Source: Micrococcaceae bacterium UBA6021 | Lineage (GTDB): Bacteria; Actinomycetota; Actinomycetes; Actinomycetales; Micrococcaceae | Reading direction: 5' to 3' | Length of the DNA stretch: 17,664 bases | NCBI GenBank assembly: GCA_002427975.1 | Contig: DIZT01000133.1 | Span: 1 to 17,664, forward strand | Part shown: positions 15,801 through 17,664 of the stretch, in pieces | Layout of the letters: the number at the start of each line of letters is the position of its first letter | Numbering within the stretch: the first letter of the stretch is position 1 | Notes under the pieces: generated by a model | Seen by the model: only the letters and a program-made list of their open reading frames with translations | What the model was told of the DNA's origin: nothing | Database searches by the model: none | Position numbers and translations under genes: made by a program

Positions 15801-16779
15801 GACCGTGACCTCCCAGCGGAGCCGCGCAGGCCACCACTGTGGCCTCCGTGGGGCCGTAGGTGTTCCAGACTTCCCGGCCTGGGACGGCAAGCCGCTCGGC
15901 GAGCTCGGGCGGGCAGGCCTCGCCGCCAAAAATCAGGAGCCGTACGCTCTCCAAGGACTCGGCGGGCCAGAGGGCGGCAAGGGTAGGGACCGTGGACACG
16001 GCAGTGATGCCGTGGCTGATGAGCCAGGGACCAAGGTCTGTTCCTGTCCTGACCAGGGCACGCGGGGCGGGCACCAGGCAGGCGCCATGGCGCCAGGCAA
16101 GCCACATTTCTTCGCAGGAGGCATCAAAGGCAACAGAGAGGCCGGCGAGCACCCTGTCCTGCGGTCCGAGGGGCTCCTCCTGCAGGAAGATTCGGGCCTC
16201 GGCATCAACAAACGCAGCGGCGGAGCGGTGCTGGACAGCTACGCCCTTGGGCGTGCCGGTGGACCCGGAGGTGAAGATCACCCACGCGTCATCGCCTGGT
16301 TCGGCAAAACGGCGGACGGCCTCTGCACGATCTTCGGCGGTCCGCGTCTCCGGCACCGGGACCTCGTCCCCACCGGTGAGGACTGCGGCCACTCCTGCCT
16401 CAACGAAGACAAGCCGCGCACGTTCCTCAGGATCGTCGGCGTCGACAGGCACGTAGGCGGCACCGATGTGCAGGATGGCGAGAATCGAGATGTACAGCTC
16501 GGTGGTCCCGGACGGAATCCGCACTCCGACCCTGTCGCCGGCGCCCAGCCCGGCGGCCTGAAGTTCCCGTCCTTTGGCCCGGACTGCGGCCATCAGGTCG
16601 GCGTAGCTCAGGGACCGCCGGCCGTCGTCGAGCGCCGATGCCTCCGGGAACCGGGCGGCCGAGTCCGCCAGGATGGCCATCAGGGTCCGTTCGGGCGGGG
16701 CCAGGGGCAAGCCAGCCAGCTGGGGCCGGTAGGTAACGTCCGGATCGGATGCGACGTCGTTCGACAGAGGCTCACTCAC
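12820..16779 (-). CDS. Pls/PosA-family membrane non-ribosomal peptide synthetase (A-T-three tandem domains)
   Basis: The 1,319-residue protein is a single-module synthetase. Adenylation domain about 30-505: core A3 FTSGSTGTPKG at 169-179, NTYGPTE at 306-312, YRSGDLVRY at 389-397, final K496 in TKTSGKVDR. Carrier domain about 525-590: DADFFAYGGGSLSAAQL with Ser554 as the phosphopantetheine site. There is no ordinary condensation or thioesterase domain. Instead come six membrane helices (about 622-650, 656-686, 848-881, 891-921, 1100-1117, 1126-1156) bracketing three related domains. Each domain opens LGAxIGxxx (732, 970, 1206) and ends near GSP or GNP (825, 1063, 1302), with hexapeptide-repeat character. 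This is the layout of epsilon-poly-L-lysine synthetase Pls, where the tandem domains link residues repeatedly. The start is GTG with no ribosome binding site but CAGAAT six bases upstream (possibly leaderless). The product is unknown; a basic-residue homopolymer is my inference. Confidence 0.93.
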   Translation of the reverse strand: MSEPLSNDVASDPDVTYRPQLAGLPLAPPERTLMAILADSAARFPEASALDDGRRSLSYADLMAAVRAKGRELQAAGLGAGDRVGVRIPSGTTELYISILAILHIGAAYVPVDADDPEERARLVFVEAGVAAVLTGGDEVPVPETRTAEDRAEAVRRFAEPGDDAWVIFTSGSTGTPKGVAVQHRSAAAFVDAEARIFLQEEPLGPQDRVLAGLSVAFDASCEEMWLAWRHGACLVPAPRALVRTGTDLGPWLISHGITAVSTVPTLAALWPAESLESVRLLIFGGEACPPELAERLAVPGREVWNTYGPTEATVVACAAPLGGHGPVRIGLPLDGWDLAVVDAEGLPVGEGDIGELIIGGVGLARYLDPDMDREKYAPMPSFGWQRAYRSGDLVRYEAAGLIFMGRADEQVKLGGRRIELGEIDAALQSLSHVAGAAAAVRTTAAGNQILVGYLAAADADLDLVAARGLLAASLPAPLIPLLTVVDSLPTKTSGKVDRHALPWPLTGSGAAEADAAPLNLPEDAAWVAEQWAAVLGSQVTGLDADFFAYGGGSLSAAQLVSALRVRYPIITVADIYATPRIGALIDVARQSLPDGVAAGPAPVRTVRPTAFKSQVFQTLMGIPLHILVGMRWLTYLMAANNLLSALAGFSAAPTISWWWVAASWLVFVSPAGRMLISVAAARFLLRKVGPGTYPRSGRVHLRLWLAEQIQDLAGAISLASAPWVPYYARALGASIGNNVQLHSLPPVTGLLSLGSGSNVEPEVDLSGWWIDGDVVHIGAVRIGAGASVGARSTLMPGASIGVGAQVEPGSAVLGKVKAGHHVAGSPAERRGKAKHPLPDTPAEHRLIGRLWFAGFALASAALALIPYVSAAAAALVVFGFIRGSESLSAAVPQLLLALAPAALVWFLVNLLLILVTTRLLGIGLAEGYYRVRSRIGWQVWATERVLDLARDLLFPIYASLFTPVWLRLLGAKIGKNVEASTVLLIPKMTTVGEGAFLADDTMVASYELDGGWLRIAPAKIGKRSFLGNSGMTAAGRNVPKNSLVAVLSATPAKAKSGTSWLGSPPVRLRRTAIASDDTRTYQPPRRLRFARSLWELGRFVPVVMTVLIAAGVLLAFDWLAATYNYGIAAALGGVVMLLAGAVAAGSAVVAKWVLVGRIRAGEHPLWSSFIWRNEVVDTFIEMVSAPWFARAATGTPALVWWLRALGARIGRGTWCESYWLPEADLVTLGRNATVNRGCVVQTHLFHDRVMSLDTVTLEDGATMGPHGVILPQASIGTGGTVGPASLVMRGESVPAATYWMGNPVSPWSGPGPSAPKPR

Positions 16780-16791
16780 GGTCGGATTCTG
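16779..16791 (-). promoter_or_regulatory. proximal -10 box, possible leaderless start of the synthetase
   Basis: On the minus strand CAGAAT (16786-16791) is followed by six bases and the GTG at 16779. Four of six bases match TATAAT. No Shine-Dalgarno sequence is present, and the -35 region is poor. Low-confidence alternative to the distal promoter. Confidence 0.3.
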
Positions 16792-16802
16792 CCCGCACCA
16801 GA

Positions 16803-16848
16803 TGAACAGAAGGTGCCGTTGATTCGTTGAAGATTCATATTCTGTTCA
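16803..16848. repeat. 9-bp inverted repeat upstream of the synthetase gene
   Basis: TGAACAGAA (16803-16811) and TTCTGTTCA (16840-16848) are perfect inverted copies, 28 bases apart (centres about 37 bp apart, roughly 3.5 helical turns). The distal copy overlaps the candidate distal -10 box. They may be a pair of operator sites or the arms of a leader hairpin. Confidence 0.6.
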
Positions 16849-16867
16849 CCCCGGCAGTGTGAGTCCA
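16839..16867 (-). promoter_or_regulatory. candidate distal promoter of the synthetase gene
   Basis: On the minus strand TGGACT (-35, 16862-16867), 17 bases, CAGAAT (-10, 16839-16844). It would start transcription near 16832, giving a leader of about 50 bases. The -35 box touches the stop codon of the quinone oxidoreductase gene. Confidence 0.4.
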
Positions 16868-17664
16868 TCAGGGAACCAGCAGCACCTTGCCCGTGGTGCG
16901 ACGGCCTTCGAGGTCCTCGTGGGCGCGTCCCGCCTCGGCCAGGGGGTAGGTGGCGCCGATCCGGACCTTCAGGCTTCCGTTGGCCGCAGCCCCGAAGACC
17001 TCGCTGGAGCGCCACAGCCGTTCCTGCGGGTTAGCGAGGAAGTCCGCAAGTTTCGGCCGCGTCAGTGAGAGCGAACCGCCCGCGTTGAGCCGCTGCGGAT
17101 CCACCGGCGGCACCGCTCCGGAGGCGGCCCCGAACAGGACGAGGAAGCCGCGGGTGCGCAGGCTGGCAAGCGAGCCGTCGAACGTGTCTTTCCCGACGCC
17201 GTCGTACACCACCTGGACGCCGGCGCCGTCGGTGAGGTCACGGACTGCTTCAGCAAATCCGTCATAGCGGAGCACAACGTCCGCGCCGGCTCCCTTGGCC
17301 AGGGCTTCCTTCTCGTCCGTGGACACCGTGGTGATGACCCGGGCTCCGCGGGCCTTCAGGAGCTGGGTAATCAGCAGACCCACACCGCCGGCACCGGCGT
17401 GGACCAGGACGGTTTGGCCGGGCTCCACCTTGAAGGATGAGTTGATCAGGTAATGGGCGGTCATGCCCTGGAGGGGCAGCGCCGCCGCCGTCAGAAGGTC
17501 CACGCCATCCGGTACGGGGAGGGCTTTCGCAGCGTCCAGCACGGTGTAGCCTGCGTAGCATTCCCGGCCCTCGGCGGTTGCCACCCGGCTGCCGACGGTA
17601 AAGCCCTCGACGCCCTCGCCCACGGCCTCGACAACGCCCGCTGCTTCCGAGCCCGGCGTGAAAG
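16868..17664 (-). CDS. NADPH:quinone oxidoreductase, medium-chain dehydrogenase family, 5' truncated
   Basis: The frame runs off the window end; 265 residues are visible of a family that is usually about 320-325. It starts with FTPGSEAAGVVEAVGEGV, the conserved PGxExAGxV segment of the catalytic domain. The nucleotide-binding fold shows HAGAGGVGLLITQLLKARGA at about 88-107, then VVYDGVGKDTFDGSLASL and FGAASGAVPPVDPQRLN. The C-terminus ATYPLAEAGRAHEDLEGRRT and GKVLLVP is typical of QOR (crotonase-like zeta-crystallin) enzymes, which reduce quinones with NADPH and need no zinc. No catalytic zinc cysteines are seen in the visible part. It lies upstream of and in the same direction as the synthetase, 88 bases away. 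A shared pathway is not implied. Confidence 0.93.
   Translation of the reverse strand, partial: FTPGSEAAGVVEAVGEGVEGFTVGSRVATAEGRECYAGYTVLDAAKALPVPDGVDLLTAAALPLQGMTAHYLINSSFKVEPGQTVLVHAGAGGVGLLITQLLKARGARVITTVSTDEKEALAKGAGADVVLRYDGFAEAVRDLTDGAGVQVVYDGVGKDTFDGSLASLRTRGFLVLFGAASGAVPPVDPQRLNAGGSLSLTRPKLADFLANPQERLWRSSEVFGAAANGSLKVRIGATYPLAEAGRAHEDLEGRRTTGKVLLVP

Noticed and set aside
15280..16830. Long open frame (516 codons) on the plus strand opposite the synthetase
   Set aside because: It is the antisense shadow of a GC-rich A domain with clear core motifs; its translation is Gly/Pro/His/Arg-rich and resembles no family.

Overview
The window is a GC-rich, densely packed actinobacterial chromosome segment. 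I infer a Micrococcaceae member (Arthrobacter or Pseudarthrobacter type). The reasons are base composition, frequent GTG starts, TAGACT-like -10 boxes sitting next to start codons, and a backbone of rplT, TrmH-type methyltransferase, then pheS-pheT. From memory, the same backbone order occurs in Mycobacterium.

Layout. (a) 1-1225 holds the 3' end of rplT and an RNA methyltransferase, closed by a strong two-way terminator. (b) 1308-6935 is an accessory block between the methyltransferase and pheS, in mixed orientations. It holds a small GlsB/YeaQ/YmgE-type membrane protein, a ZnT9-like cation diffusion facilitator with a heavily structured leader, an MFS transporter, a MutT-like NUDIX hydrolase, an Rv2578c/SplB-like radical SAM protein with a near-consensus LexA box on its promoter, and a two-gene unit (HExxH protein plus SIMPL-domain protein). 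(c) 7072-11378 is pheS-pheT followed nine bases later by a 4'-phosphopantetheinyl transferase. (d) 11391-16779, on the opposite strand, is a 1,319-residue Pls/PosA-type single-module membrane non-ribosomal peptide synthetase with an M1 aminopeptidase directly downstream. (e) 16868 to the window end is a 5'-truncated quinone oxidoreductase.

How the genes may work together. The most interesting unit is (d) plus the end of (c). It combines a membrane synthetase of the epsilon-poly-L-lysine synthetase family, a phosphopantetheinyl transferase that could activate its carrier domain, and a short M1 aminopeptidase comparable in class to the aminopeptidases known to trim epsilon-poly-lysine. A hand-derived adenylation-pocket code (D-A-E-S-I-G-T-V-V-K) contains an acidic residue at the place expected for a basic amino-acid substrate. 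Together these suggest a locus for making, and perhaps trimming, a cationic homopolymeric amino acid. The second notable unit is the radical SAM gene: an operator one base from a perfect actinobacterial SOS box covers its promoter, and its last five residues resemble a beta-clamp-binding peptide, so a DNA-damage role is plausible.

I saw no tRNA, rRNA, insertion sequence, CRISPR array or phage gene. No stretch longer than about 210 bases lacks a gene. All motif, promoter and hairpin calls were made by eye.
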